Positions 46,095-57,948 of a DNA stretch of 64,000 nt are shown one piece after another. The translations under genes and the position numbers were made by a program. How positions within the stretch are numbered: the first letter of the stretch is position 1; every line of letters starts with the position of its first letter. The notes below the pieces were generated by a model. That model did not search any database. It was not told where the DNA came from and saw only the letters and a program-made list of their open reading frames with translations. Source of the DNA: Spinacia oleracea (taxonomy: Eukaryota > Streptophyta > Magnoliopsida > Caryophyllales > Amaranthaceae); assembly GCF_020520425.1 (NCBI RefSeq), contig NC_079492.1:140496361-140560360 (forward strand). Reading direction: 5' to 3'.

Positions 46095-46880
46095 TTTAGT
46101 GTTAAAGTTTAAAGTTATGTTATGTTCGACTTATTTTTAATTATTTTAGATAAAATATGTTTATAAAAGTTCAGATAAGATATGATATAATAATTTCGAA
46201 TAAAATAAGATAAGTCTAGATAAATTAAGATAAGATAAGAATATTAAGGTTAGAAAAATACCACCCAAAACATAGCTCACTCGATTCTGTAAACTTTGCT
46301 GGATCATACAACTGTTTGTCAAAGCATACAAAATAGTTTTTCATTTATAGCGTGTTGCAACTATTGTGATTTTTCTGTTTTAGGGAACTGTTGCAAATAA
46401 AAAGAAATAGAGATTATACTATTTTATACATTTTTGTAAATAGTAGTTGCAACTATTATACTTCATTATGCTCCATCTGTCCATAATGATGTTCTAATTT
46501 CTACTTTTCATGTTTTCCAATTCATATTTTGTATCATTTATATAGCTAACTTAACTATATATTAGCAAAAAAAGATAAAATTTTACTACGCACTATACAT
46601 ACCCCGTAGTACGCATGCATATCCATTTGAAACAAACATACACCCTAGTATATTTATTTTGATCATAACTTTATTTTAAGAAAATATAATTTTTGAGCAA
46701 CCAAATAAAAATACGTTTTAGTACGGAGGATATGTATTTCATAAGTTAATTTAGTCCTAAGTTTTTGTTAAATATCTTATTGTTAGCTAGTTACCGTAAA
46801 AGTTATCAAATGAGTATATTATTCTGGTAATGTACATATATTTTGTCAATAATAGTTTTCATATATATATAAAAAAATAG
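46095..46880. other. Intergenic stretch before the plastid insertion
   Basis: AT-rich; ataagataa-like short repeats near 46150-46240. No gene or bounded repeat recognised. Confidence 0.4.
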
Positions 46881-46882
46881 AT

Positions 46883-47080
46883 GGAGTCTTTGGAACAACA
46901 ATTGGTATTTTCATTACATTAGCTAAAACTTTTTTGTTCTTGTTCATTCCTATCACAACAAGATGGACTTTACCTAGACTGAGAATGGACCAATTATTAA
47001 ATCTTGGATGGAAATTTCTTTTACCTATTTCTTTAGGTAATCTATTATTAACAACTTCTTCCCAACTCTTTTCATTATAA
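46883..47080 (+). pseudogene. ndhA: NADH dehydrogenase-like complex subunit A, 3' fragment (plastid-derived)
   Basis: Codes for the last 65 residues of the NdhA membrane subunit of the plastid NDH complex ([18 protein letters not shown] ... ending SQLFSL, then TAA). The 5' part with exon 1 and the group II intron is absent, so this copy cannot make the protein. Followed by ndhI about 100 bp downstream, as in plastids. Confidence 0.95.
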
Positions 47081-47184
47081 ATTCTAAAAACAAAGTATAT
47101 TTTATATACTTACTATAATCTATAATTCACAATTTGTCACAAACAAGAGAAAGAAACAAAATCTTATTTTTTGATATTTACTCT

Positions 47185-47697
47185 ATGTTCCCTATGGTAA
47201 CTGGGTTCATCAATTATGGTCAACAAACAATACGCGCGGCAAGGTACATTGGTCAAAGTTTTATGATTACCCTATCCCATGCTAACCGCTTACCTGTAAC
47301 TATTCAATATCCTTATGAAAAATTAATAACATCGGAGCGTTTTCGTGGTCGAATTCACTTTGAATTCGATAAATGCATTGCTTGTGAAGTATGTGTTCGT
47401 GCATGTCCTATAGATTTGCCCGTTGTTGATTGGAAATTGGAAACGGATATTCGAAAGAAACGGTTGCTTAATTACAGCATTGATTTCGGAATTTGTATAT
47501 TTTGTGGTAATTGTGTTGAGTATTGTCCAACCAATTGTTTATCAATGACTGAAGAATATGAGCTTTCTACTTATGATCGTCGCGAATTAAATTATAATCA
47601 AATTGCTCTGGGTCGTTTACCAATATCAATAACCGATGATTACACAATTCGAACAATTTTGAATTCACCTCAAACAAAAGAGAAAGCTTGCGATTGA
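47185..47697 (+). CDS. ndhI: NDH complex subunit I (plastid-derived nuclear copy)
   Basis: 170 aa, full length for the family. In plastids it is the peripheral-arm iron-sulphur subunit of the photosynthetic NDH complex (cyclic electron flow and chlororespiration). Two 4Fe-4S motifs are complete: [12 protein letters not shown] and [12 protein letters not shown]. The start is taken at [12 protein letters not shown] (47185), the plastid start, rather than the in-frame ATG at 47134. In the nucleus it lacks a recognisable promoter or transit peptide, so it is an open but presumably silent copy. Confidence 0.93.
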   Translation: MFPMVTGFINYGQQTIRAARYIGQSFMITLSHANRLPVTIQYPYEKLITSERFRGRIHFEFDKCIACEVCVRACPIDLPVVDWKLETDIRKKRLLNYSIDFGICIFCGNCVEYCPTNCLSMTEEYELSTYDRRELNYNQIALGRLPISITDDYTIRTILNSPQTKEKACD

Positions 47698-47981
47698 AGA
47701 CTAATTTTCACTTATTAAGGTTCTTTTTTTTAAGTTTAAATTCAAAAATTTTATTTGTATTTACAATAGGTGTTCGGTTTACTGTAATTATTTTAAATAA
47801 TTTTAGTTGAGAACTACCCTCTCAGATAAAAAAAGAATGGGATGGGTCCAATAAATTGACTTTACTTACATCAAGTCACACATTAGGATTTAACAATTAG
47901 CAACGCATAAACTTCTTTTTTCCTGTTCAAATCAATAAGATCATGAAACATTCCGATTTTTTATCTCTTATTTGACATATA

Positions 47982-48512
47982 ATGGATTTACCTGGACCAA
48001 TACATGATTTTCTTTTAGTCTTTCTGGGGCCGGGTCTTATATTAGGGGCTCTAGGAGTGGTATTATTTACCAATCCTATTTTTTCTGCCTTTTCATTGGG
48101 ATTGGTTCTTGTGTGTATATCTTTATTCTATATTCTAGCAAACTCCCACTTTGTAGCTTCTGCACAACTCCTTATTTATGTGGGAGCTATAAATGTATTA
48201 ATCATATTTTCTGTGATGTTCATGAGTGGTCCAGAATATGACAAAAAGTTTCAGCTGTGGACTGTTGGGGACGGGGTTACTTCATTGGTTTGTATAAGTC
48301 TTTTTGTTTCATTAATTAGTACTATTCTAAATACATCTTGGTATGGGATTATTTGGACTACAAAATCAAACCAGATTCTCGAACAAGATTTAATAAACGC
48401 TAGTCAACAAATTGGAATTCATTTATCAACCGATTTTTTTCTTCCATTTGAACTCATTTCAATAATTCTTTTAGTTTCTTTAATAGGTGCAATTGCTGTG
48501 GCTCGTCAATAA
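47982..48512 (+). CDS. ndhG: NDH complex subunit 6 (plastid-derived nuclear copy)
   Basis: 176 aa, full length, beginning [18 protein letters not shown] and ending GAIAVARQ. It is a hydrophobic membrane-arm subunit of plastid NDH with about five membrane segments. The frame is open throughout. It lies 284 bp after ndhI and 195 bp before ndhE, as expected for the plastid operon. No nuclear expression signals seen. Confidence 0.93.
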   Translation: MDLPGPIHDFLLVFLGPGLILGALGVVLFTNPIFSAFSLGLVLVCISLFYILANSHFVASAQLLIYVGAINVLIIFSVMFMSGPEYDKKFQLWTVGDGVTSLVCISLFVSLISTILNTSWYGIIWTTKSNQILEQDLINASQQIGIHLSTDFFLPFELISIILLVSLIGAIAVARQ

Positions 48513-48707
48513 TAATATATAATTTTTAAAAAATCAAAATAAATTTTCTATTTTTTCATTCAATTCTATTTGAATTTATTTAGAAATTTTTAGTTCTATT
48601 TTTTTGTTCTTAATTTATTCTATTCTAACTTGTTATATTCTAGTCAATCAAAGCGGTTTAATTGTTGTTCATATTGAAATGAATCGAGATTGATAAGGAG
48701 TTGGTCA

Positions 48708-49013
48708 ATGATACTCGAGCATGTACTTGTTTTGAGTGCTTTTTTATTTTCTATCGGGATTTATGGATTAGTCACGAGTCGAAATTTAGTTCGCGCTCTT
48801 ATGTGCCTTGAACTTATATTGAATGCAGTTAATCTAAACTTTGTAACATTTTCTGATTTTTTTGATAGTCGCCAATTAAAGGGAAACATTTTCTCCATTT
48901 TTGTTATAGCCATTGCAGCCGCTGAAGCAGCTATTGGACCGGCTATTGTTTCTTCAATTTATCGTAACAGAAAATCCATTCGTATCAATCAATCGAATTT
49001 ATTGAATAAATAG
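48708..49013 (+). CDS. ndhE: NDH complex subunit 4L (plastid-derived nuclear copy)
   Basis: 101 aa, full length. Start chosen at [14 protein letters not shown] (48708), the plastid start, not the in-frame ATG at 48690. Three membrane segments; ends SNLLNK. Open frame; presumed not functional in the nucleus. Confidence 0.93.
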
Positions 49014-49095
49014 TTATAGTATTTTTTCTTTTTATTATTTTAGTAAATTCGATTCTAAAATTTGAAATTTTAATATTTATCAATTCAAATTATAT

Positions 49096-49098
<3 letters not shown>

Positions 49099-49136
<38 letters not shown>
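49099..49136. repeat. TA dinucleotide repeat at left MULE edge
   Basis: About 19 ta units between the plastid insertion and the first base of the 14-kb MULE. A second TA repeat (63260-63283) lies at its other end. Confidence 0.95.
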
Positions 49137-49139
<3 letters not shown>

Positions 49140-49890
49140 GAAGGCTCTCGTGAGAACACCTCCTTTATGTGAGAACACAATCCTATGTGAGAATAGATCT
49201 TGACCCTTGAATCATCTCTAATCTAACAGCCTGAAATGAAGGATTATTAATGGCAATTTGGTAAATTCTTTTAAGATATATTCAGCCCATAAAATTCAGT
49301 TTTCACGTAATTAGTTTCTCTCTCTAATCTCTGCTTTCTCTCTCTGCTTTCTCTCTCTTTTTTCACGTAAATTCTTTTATGCTGCCGCCATTACAACACT
49401 TTAATCACGGTCCAATTCATCTCCAAATTCGCTTCAGAATTCAATTCAATTCTCGAATACATTCATCTACTTGATTATTTCAAGGTATTTTTTATCAATT
49501 TTCGCAATTTTGATTTGTGTTTTTTGCTTGATAATTTCCCAATTTCTGACCTAGTTTTGATTATTTATTCCAATTCCATTAGTATTGAATTGAAATTATT
49601 AATTGTTGATTATCGAATTCTTTATTTGCTGAATTTCGTGAGCTGCTTTTATAATTTGAATTTGTGAGTTGTTTTTTATTACCGAATTGCACTCATATTT
49701 GGTGAGTTGTTTTTGTTTTGTGTTTGATATTCTGATTTGTTTTTTATTTTGATTTTTGATTTTCATTTGTTATATATTTTAGATTTTTGATTATCTATTT
49801 GTTCCTTTCAATTTGTGTTTTTAATTTATGTGTTCAAATTTGTATTCAATCATGTAGTTTTTGATTTACAGATCAGTATTCTTTCGAGCA

Positions 49891-52800
49891 ATGGCATCAG
49901 AATTTCATCATAGTTCGTCCTCATCATTGACGGAATCAAGTGAGTTTTCTTATTATTGTGTCTGATTTGTTAACGTTCTGAATAATCGCTATAAATGTTC
50001 TGCATTTGTAATCCAATGTTCTATGTACATATTATACATGTTCTGAATTGTTTTTTAATTCTTTTTTTGATCATGTTGTGAATAATGTTCACCTCTAATG
50101 AACTGCAAGTTGTAAATTGTTTTTGATGATGTGAATGATTGCATTATATCTTCTGCATAGTCGTTTAAATTGTTTTGAGTAATACTTGCTTCAAGGGTTT
50201 TGTATAGTTCTCTATTTTCCTGTCACATTCTTTCTGATGTTCTGAATTATTCTTACATTGTTCTCCACTTTTAACCCAATGTTCTATGTAAACTTTATAC
50301 ATGTTCTGAATTATTTTTTTGTTATTTTTTTCTAGATTCTGTTGTGGATAATGAACAATATGCAAGTTGTTCTAATTCAAATGTGGTTGTTACTCCTGAA
50401 GTAATTCCTATATTAAGTCCAGGGTGAACGAGAGAATGGATTCCATGTTGTTCTGATGAGTTAAAACCTGTTGTAGGGATGAAATTTATGAGTGTCGAAG
50501 AGGGTATTTCATTTTATAAAGCATATTCAAAAGCTGCTGGTTTTGTGATGAGGAAATCTACTGCTACAAAAAGGAAGGCACTAGACGTTATTGCTTTTCA
50601 GTATTGTTTATGCAACAAGGCTGGTTTCAAAGAAAAAGCAATAGTTAAGGTTGGAGGCATGCCAAATGTTAAAAAAGGGGAAGGTAATGAAGATAAAGTA
50701 CCTATACCTCGAAGAAGGCTAGTTACTCGTGTTGGTTGCAAGGCTCGGATGGTCATGAAGTATAAAAATGAAGGTTTTTATGTGGTGACTGAATTCCGAG
50801 AGCCACATGTTCATCCTCTTTACACCCCGGGTTGTCTAAAATTTCAGAAAGCGGGTAGGAAAATGAATATTCTTCATAAGAAGATGATTATTGATAATTC
50901 GAAGGTGAACATTGGTCCGGTTAAGACTTTTAGATTGATGAAGGAGTTAGTTGGATCGTATGATAACGTTGGTGCATCCAAGCAAGATTTCAAAAAATTT
51001 CATAGAGATTTGAAGGCTTACATTGAAGGATCGGATGCCCAAATGTTTGTGAATAACTTTCAGAACAAGAAGTTGTTATGGAGTGCATTTTTCTTTGACT
51101 ATGAGGTGGATGAAGACGAGCAACTTTGTAAAGCTTTTTGGGCATATCCTATATGTAGAAAGAATTATGAACTCTTTGGTGATATGGTTTCTTTTGACAC
51201 CACATTTCAAACAAATAGGTAATTTCTTGTCATGTTCTAAATTCATCTAAATTTTGTTCTACATAATATTCATGATGTTCTAAGTTAAAATCTGCATGTT
51301 TTAAACATTACTCATCAAGTTCTGAATGCATGGTTATCTTGTTCTAATAACTGTACATATGTTCTAAATATTATTCAGCATGTTCTATATAACTATTCAT
51401 ATGTTCTGAACATTATACTGAATGTTCTGAAATTTGTTTTTAGGTATAATATGATATTTGGCCCATTTACTGGAGTTGATCACCACAAGAAGTGTGTTAC
51501 TTTTGGTGTTGCTTTAATAGCCCATGAGGACATCGTGTCTTTTGAGTGGGTTTTTAGAACTTTCCTCAAGGCAATGGGAGGTAATGAGCCAGCTTGTTTG
51601 ATTACGGATGAAGATCCGGCAATGAAAATAGCTATTCCTAAAGTGTTTCAGACCGCTGAGCATAGGTTTTGTATGTGGCATATAATGAAAAAAATGCCTG
51701 AGAAAGTCGGCCGTCAGATTACGCAAGATACCCTGTTTCTTAATAAAATTTGCAAATGTGTTTGGAGTGAAGAGATTGAGCCAACAGAATTTGAAGAGAA
51801 ATGGGGAAAGGTTCTTGCTGAGTTCAAGCTTCAAGACCATGAGTGGTTGAAGCAGTTGTATGAGAAGCGTCAAATGTGGATCCCAGCATACTTTAGAGAT
51901 TCGTTTCTATGTGGTATCATGAGGACTACATCAAGGTCAGAGAGTGAGAACAATTTTTATACAAAGTTTACCAATCCCCATCTCACTCTAGTAGAGTTTT
52001 ACATGAGATTTGAGAGTGCATTGGATGCTCAAAGACATACTCAAGGTCAATTTGACAATGATTCTAAACACAAGCATCCAGAATGTAAGACTTCCTTTGC
52101 ATTAGAGAAACATGCTTCTAAAATCTACACTGTTTCAGTCTTTTATGATTTTCAAGAGGAGCTCGAGATTGGTTGCTTTCACTGTGGACTTGAGGAGTAC
52201 AAGAAAGAAAATGGGTTTGAAATCTTTACCATTAGAGAAGGATGTAGAATAAGAAAGTTCGATGTTAGTTTTAACCCGGCTAACCTAGATAGTAAGTGTA
52301 TGTGCAAGATGTTTGAGAGGTTAGGGATTCCTTGTAGGCACATGGTTTGGGTGTGGAAGGCAAAGATGATTGAGTATATTCCTGATGCTTATGTGCTAAA
52401 TAGGTGGACTAGTTTGGCAACTAAAACGCCAATTTTTGATTTAGAAGGAAATATCTTGGAGGCATGTGTTGACTTTGTTGATTGTAAAAGAATGTTAAAT
52501 GAGTTATGGTCAGAAATTCACACATGTGTGAGTTTGGCTCAGGGTAATGAAGAAGATCTTACTGATCTTGTGAAGAATTTAAAAGGTTTAAGGTTAAACT
52601 TGGAAGCTAAGAAGAGTTCTAACAATCATGAAAACAATGGTTCTCCTAGCAAAGCAACAGACATCGAGCTACTGATTGGAGCTACCCTTCCTACTGAAAT
52701 TGTGGTTAAGCCGCCTAAAATTTCAAAGAACAAAGGCACGGGGGTTCATGTTCCAGGTACAGGTAGTGACAAACGATTGAAAGGTGACAAGGAAAAGGCA

Positions 52801-52908
52801 ATTGAGCAAAGCCAAAAGAAGAAAAGGTTATGTAGAGGTTGTGGAGAGCTTGGTTACCATGATATCCGGAATTGCCCACATAAAGTGAAAGAAAATTGTA
52901 AGTTATAA
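49891..52908 (+). pseudogene. FAR1/MULE-type transposase with one premature stop
   Basis: Exons 49891-49939, 50336-51218 and 51444-52908 (799 codons), plus a 5' UTR intron (about 49485-49871). Order: FAR1-type DNA-binding region (from about 50480), MULE catalytic domain with D in SFDTTF, D in LITDEDPAMK and E in SRSESENNFY, a CMWH motif, a SWIM finger (CMCKMFERLGIPCRHM) and a C-terminal CCHC knuckle (CRGCGELGYHDIRNC). TGA at 50425-50427 (codon 47) interrupts the frame; the next Met, at 50479, would keep every recognised domain, so activity after internal initiation cannot be excluded. Introns are rich in GTTCTAA words. Confidence 0.9.
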
Positions 52909-53454
52909 GTTTTTATAACATGGTTTGGATGTAAAAAATTCTATTACCTTGATGTTCTGAATAAATTATCATATATTCTAATTAATATACATGATGTTCT
53001 AAACTTATCACTATATGTTTTAGGGAATTCTGCATTCTGTTCTACACAATATTCATATTGTTCTAACCAATCTATATCATGTACTACACTTAAAACTGCA
53101 TGTTCCAGGAAACTGTGCACTATGTTCTACACAATATACATAATGTTCTAAACTATAGAATTATAATGTTTTAATTTCAATGATGCTTTTTATTCATTAT
53201 TTAGTTCCCTTGACACAATTTGTTTTGTTTTTTTTTTCCAGAATTGTCATTAAAAGCTTCTCGCCAAAGAATACACAATTTCATCATTCACCATCTCCAC
53301 ATAGATCCTCTCACTTTTTGAAGTGTTATTTTTTTATAGTTTATTTTTTTTGTGTTACGTTTTTGGACATTGTCATATTTTCCATGAACAATGTATATCT
53401 ATATAGTTTTTTCATGGCTCTGAAAAATATACTTTATGTTCCTTTTGCTTAACT

Positions 53455-53610
53455 ATTGTTTTCAACAATTAAAAGGTATCCCCATGCATCAGCGATATTG
53501 TTGATATTATTATTTTCGCCCGCATGACTTCTCATTTTAGCTTATCGTTGTACAAAAGTTCACTTCATTCATCTACAATACAAACACTAAACCAAATTTT
53601 AAGAAATAAA
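53455..53610 (-). pseudogene. Duplicated fragment of the Ulp1-gene exon
   Basis: Closely resembles 55612-55770 (the exon at 55564-55741 plus its intron edge): shared aaaaggtatccccatgcatc, attttcgcccgca and ttatcgttgtacaaaag words. A short piece present in the parent exon (ttctcttgtgattttgttt region) is missing. It lies just 3' of the transposase and is not in any open gene. Confidence 0.8.
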
Positions 53611-54216
53611 GTTAAAAGTTCGATGTTATGAGTAAGTAAAGTAATTGTTCTAATTCAACTAAGTAAATGTTCTGAATTCAAAGAGACAAAGTTCTTAATT
53701 TAAAAAGTTCTTAGTTCTTAAAAAAGTTAAAAGTTAGTGCACAAAATGTAAATGCTCTAAGTCAACTTACCATACGTTTTGAAATAACATAGTATTTGTT
53801 CCGAATCACGTTCAACAAGAAAGGATTACAAATTATTGGAATATATTTTATTTGTTTAATAGACTTGTTTCTATTTGCATTAATTAAATCAAGGATAACA
53901 ACAAATTATGAAACAAAGTCATTGCATTGAATATTTAGTTTGACAATACTAAATATCGATAATACTAAATTTTGATAATGCTAATTCTCACATTTTTCAA
54001 CTAATTATGCTAATACTCATAGTATTTATAATACTAACAAGAAATTCACATAAATGTTCTAACCACTTCAGAAATATGTTCTAACAAGAAAGCCAAAAAT
54101 TCTAAGCATTTAAGCTACATCTTCAACACAACCTATTTATAACAAGTACGAAATTTGATGCTACATGTAAGCTACATGTTTCTAGCATTGATCTACAACT
54201 AGCTATTACAATTTCC
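53611..54216. repeat. Spacer between the convergent MULE genes, GTTCTAA-rich
   Basis: No gene. Holds scattered GTTCTAA/GTTCTGA words on the plus strand and AT-rich filler, downstream of both convergent genes. Confidence 0.6.
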
Positions 54217-57200
54217 TCAAATTTTGTTTTCTAGTGCCCATGTTCTTGATTTTGAAATCATTGTATGATGTTCATCATTCTCTTTGTGCGCCAATAACTT
54301 TCCACAATATTCAACTCTCAATCTCTTCATTTGCTCAAACTGCAATGACATCAATTTGAAGGTTAGAACAAAAAAATAGATGTTAAATACACTTTGTTTT
54401 AAGCATTTAATCCAATTGTTCTAATAACTAACCCTATATGTTCTAACAAATTCAATAATATGTTCTAAATATTTTCTGAACTCATTTAATATAAGTTCTA
54501 ACAATCAATACACTTTGTTCTAAGCATTTCATCTAATTGTACTAATAATTAATCCTACATGTTCTAACCTGTTACGGTATATGTTCTAACAAGTTGAACA
54601 TGTTCTGTATCAACAAGTATATGTTCTAACTAGTTAAGGAACATGTTCTGTATAACCAAGTATATGTTTTGAGTGTATTCCAATGTTCTAAACTCATGAG
54701 GCTTAGCATTAAATTTAAATTTTAAACACTTACGTTGTCTTTTTCCAGTCCCGGATTCCATTCCTTTGCACTCTCTCCATAATAAGTTTCCATGTGCTTC
54801 AGCAAAAACACTCCACAATCATCATAATTGGCGTTGCTTTTCCATTTCATATTCAGGTTTCTTGTTTTGAAATCAGTTACAGAACTTTTGTTTCCTACAT
54901 TGTGTCTTGCAAAATAATATTCCGCGAAGCCTTTCAACTGTGAAATTGTCAAAGTGAGAAACATTATTTTTTCTGAAGTTTAGGAATATGTTCTGAATTT
55001 GTAGCACAATGTTCTAAATATTCTTTCTATATGTTCTGAATTTGGAAAATTTTGTTCTGACAATAATTAGTTAGTTAAAATCTATGTCATCACTTTAACA
55101 CAGATTTAGATAGAAAGCGTACCATATTTCTTGGTTCATTCTTGTATTTTCCCAAATACGTCATAGGGGGTGTAATGCATTGGTTGTCAATCACGTCCAA
55201 ACTTCCATTCATGAAGTTAATGCACAATAGATAGTAATGACCACCATTAACTATCGGAAAAAACACCTGAAAATTTAATGTTTAGAGTTATGTTGCTGTT
55301 TGTGAAAGTAGTATAATATTACGTCAACACTGTCACACATAATTAGAATCATACCAATTGAACTCTTTGCAAGCTTGTTACTTTAGCATGTGCTAGTTCT
55401 TCATCCATTCTTTTAAACAAAGCAGGATATCTTTCACTGAACTTGATACTCGAAAGAAAGTACTTATCTTTGCATAAGATGAGCTGAAAATGTTTAAATA
55501 TTTGTCAAAAAAAAGTGCTACTCGAATTTTAATTTAGACATCATTTTATATGTATTAACTTACATATGGCTTTGTGCTGAAGAAAAATCTACTTTCTGTT
55601 CCTACACCCCGCCTTCTGTTTTCAACATTTAAAAGGTATGCCCATGCATCAGCTATATTGTTGAGCATATGATTTTCGCCCGCAAGACTTTTCATTTCTT
55701 CTCTTGTGATTTTGTTTAGCTTATCGTTGTACAAAAGCTCACTTCATTCAACAAAAACACAAATATTATATCAATTTTTGAGAAATAAAATTAAAAGTTA
55801 GATGTTCTGAATCAGGAAAGTAATTGTTCTAATTCAACTAGGTAAATGTTTTGAATTCACAAAGATAAAGTTCTGAATTCAAAAACTATGGAATGTACAA
55901 AATGTGAATGTTCTGACTTAACTTAGTAATTGTTCTAATTCAACTAGGTAAATGTTCTGAATTCACAAAGATAAAGTTCTGACTTAACATAGTAATTGTT
56001 CTAATTCAACTAGGTAAATGTTCTGAATTCACAAAGATAAAGTTCTGACTTCACACATATAAAGTTCTGAATTCACAAAGATAAACTTCTGAATTCAAAT
56101 AATATATAAAATCTTAATAATGAAAGTGAAAATTTATAACTTACTCAATTGGTCCTTCAGCAAATGCATAATCAGCCATCCTTCTTTTAGCAACATTTAC
56201 TCTCTTGAACGCTGCATCATGTTTGACCATGAAAGGCGATCTTAAATATTGCGGGAGCTTCTCAATGCATCTTTGACTCTTTCTACTTTCATCATTTCCC
56301 CTGTACAAATTATCACACAAATATATACTAAAATCAAAGTTCTAAATCATAACACTTTGTGTTCTAAAAAACATTAAGCATTCGAATCTTTAAACAATTC
56401 TGAAAATAATAATTGTTCTAATCCATCAAAATACCAAAATACAATTATTTCATTGTTTCACGGTTTTTCCAAAATAGGAATTACAATAAATTATGTGTAA
56501 TTACCCCTCCTGCTCATCTATTTTCTGTTTTGGCTCCTCATATTTTGGCGAACCAGCTTGCTTTCCATCAATATCTAAACCAGTTGGTGTTTTAGTAGTT
56601 TCTGTTCCATTTGCTGATCATTGTTACCCAAAGTAGCCTCTGTTGGAACAACATCAGACGCTCTTTCCTTAGGGTCATCATCTTTACCCGAACTTGGCTT
56701 GTTTGTTGCATTTTCTGTGTCTGTTTGTTCTTGGCTTTTGACATTGTTTGCTGCATTTTCCAAGGATTTTTGAACTCCAAGTGCCAGATCCTAGTCCAAA
56801 TCCAAATCCATATTTTCAAACGATTCAGCACTGTCGAGAGAAATCACTTCTGTTGGCTTTAATGCAGATGAAGATGGAATATCACTAAGGATCACTGGTG
56901 ATTCTGATTCTGGAACAAAGATGTGTGTCGTTGTTGTAGCAAATGGGAGGGGTTGCTCTTCTTCTTCATCGGTTTGGCTTTGGGTCAACAATTTGAAGCC
57001 TAATATATCAGATTCATCTCTTGCCTTCTTTTTCTTTTTTGTTGGACGTGGCTTGACAAATTTCTTACTCATACCTATTCTCTCTTGGTAATCTTCCCAT
57101 GCCTTAGCCATTACCACGTCCAATTCCTCAATGAATCCAGGTTCATCAAACATTTGTTTGTCCTGGCTAAGAACTGAAGGACTCTTGACTTTTTCTTGTG

Positions 57201-57387
57201 CTTCGGGCAGAATTGGCTCAGTTGGCTTATTTGTGTACTTGCTCCAAATATTATCGACCAGCCTTTTCAGTTCCTCTGCTGTATCGCCTTCTTTGAAAAG
57301 GTCAGATGCTTTATCTACCATAACATACATCTCGTTGATATTTGAAGCCAGTGCCTTAGCCAAATCCCCAAATTTGTCCAGAAAGCC

Positions 57388-57948
57388 CTTCATTCAAGTA
57401 AAACAGATTCATCAATTAGATATATGTTCTAAGAATTAAGTCTATTTGTTCTAAATATTCTATAATATGTTCTAAGGAATGTATTCAATGTTCGGAACTG
57501 TACTAAAACTATTTTTTGAATTCATTTAATATAAGTTCCAACAACCAATACACTTTGTTCTAAGTATTTCATCTAATTGTTCTAATAATTAAACCTACAT
57601 GTTCTAACCTGTTATTGTATATGTTCTAACTAGTTAAGTAATATGTTGTAAGTATTTAATCCAAATGTTCTATTAATTACTCCTATATGTTCTAACATGT
57701 TACTGTATATGTTCTAAATTACCAATTACCATCAATCAAGGGTGAGAAAAATGGAAAATACAAAATCTCATAGACGGCAATGCATTCTAGAATCATAACC
57801 AGAGACTATCTTGTTCTATGGTAAAACAATTATGTTGGAATCACCAAACAATATGTTCTAACTAGTTAAGTAATATGTTCTGAATATTCTAACCATGTGT
57901 ACTAACTTGCATGGTAAGTATTTAAATTCTATGTTTCCAGTTACTTAC
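57388..57948 (-). repeat. Ulp1-gene intron packed with GTTCTAA words
   Basis: About 15 or more copies of gttctaa/gttctga, often as atatgttctaac, spaced 15-50 bp, on the plus strand, that is antisense to this gene. Best example of the motif discussed in the findings. Confidence 0.85.

Larger units (their letters stand above)
46881..49098 (+). other. Plastid DNA insertion (NUPT), ndhA-ndhI-ndhG-ndhE
   Basis: Gene order, orientation and spacing are those of the plastid small single-copy region. The left edge falls inside the last exon of ndhA, just after a tatatataaaaaaatag stretch. The right edge runs into a TA repeat about 85 bp past ndhE, where psaC would be expected next. All complete frames are open, so the transfer is recent or the sequence lightly mutated. 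The flanks are nuclear transposons. The genes are most likely not expressed as plastid proteins here. Confidence 0.93.

Noticed and set aside
46881-49098. Window being plastid DNA
   Set aside because: Only 2.2 kb is plastid-like, ndhA is truncated, and both flanks are nuclear transposons next to intron-containing nuclear genes.
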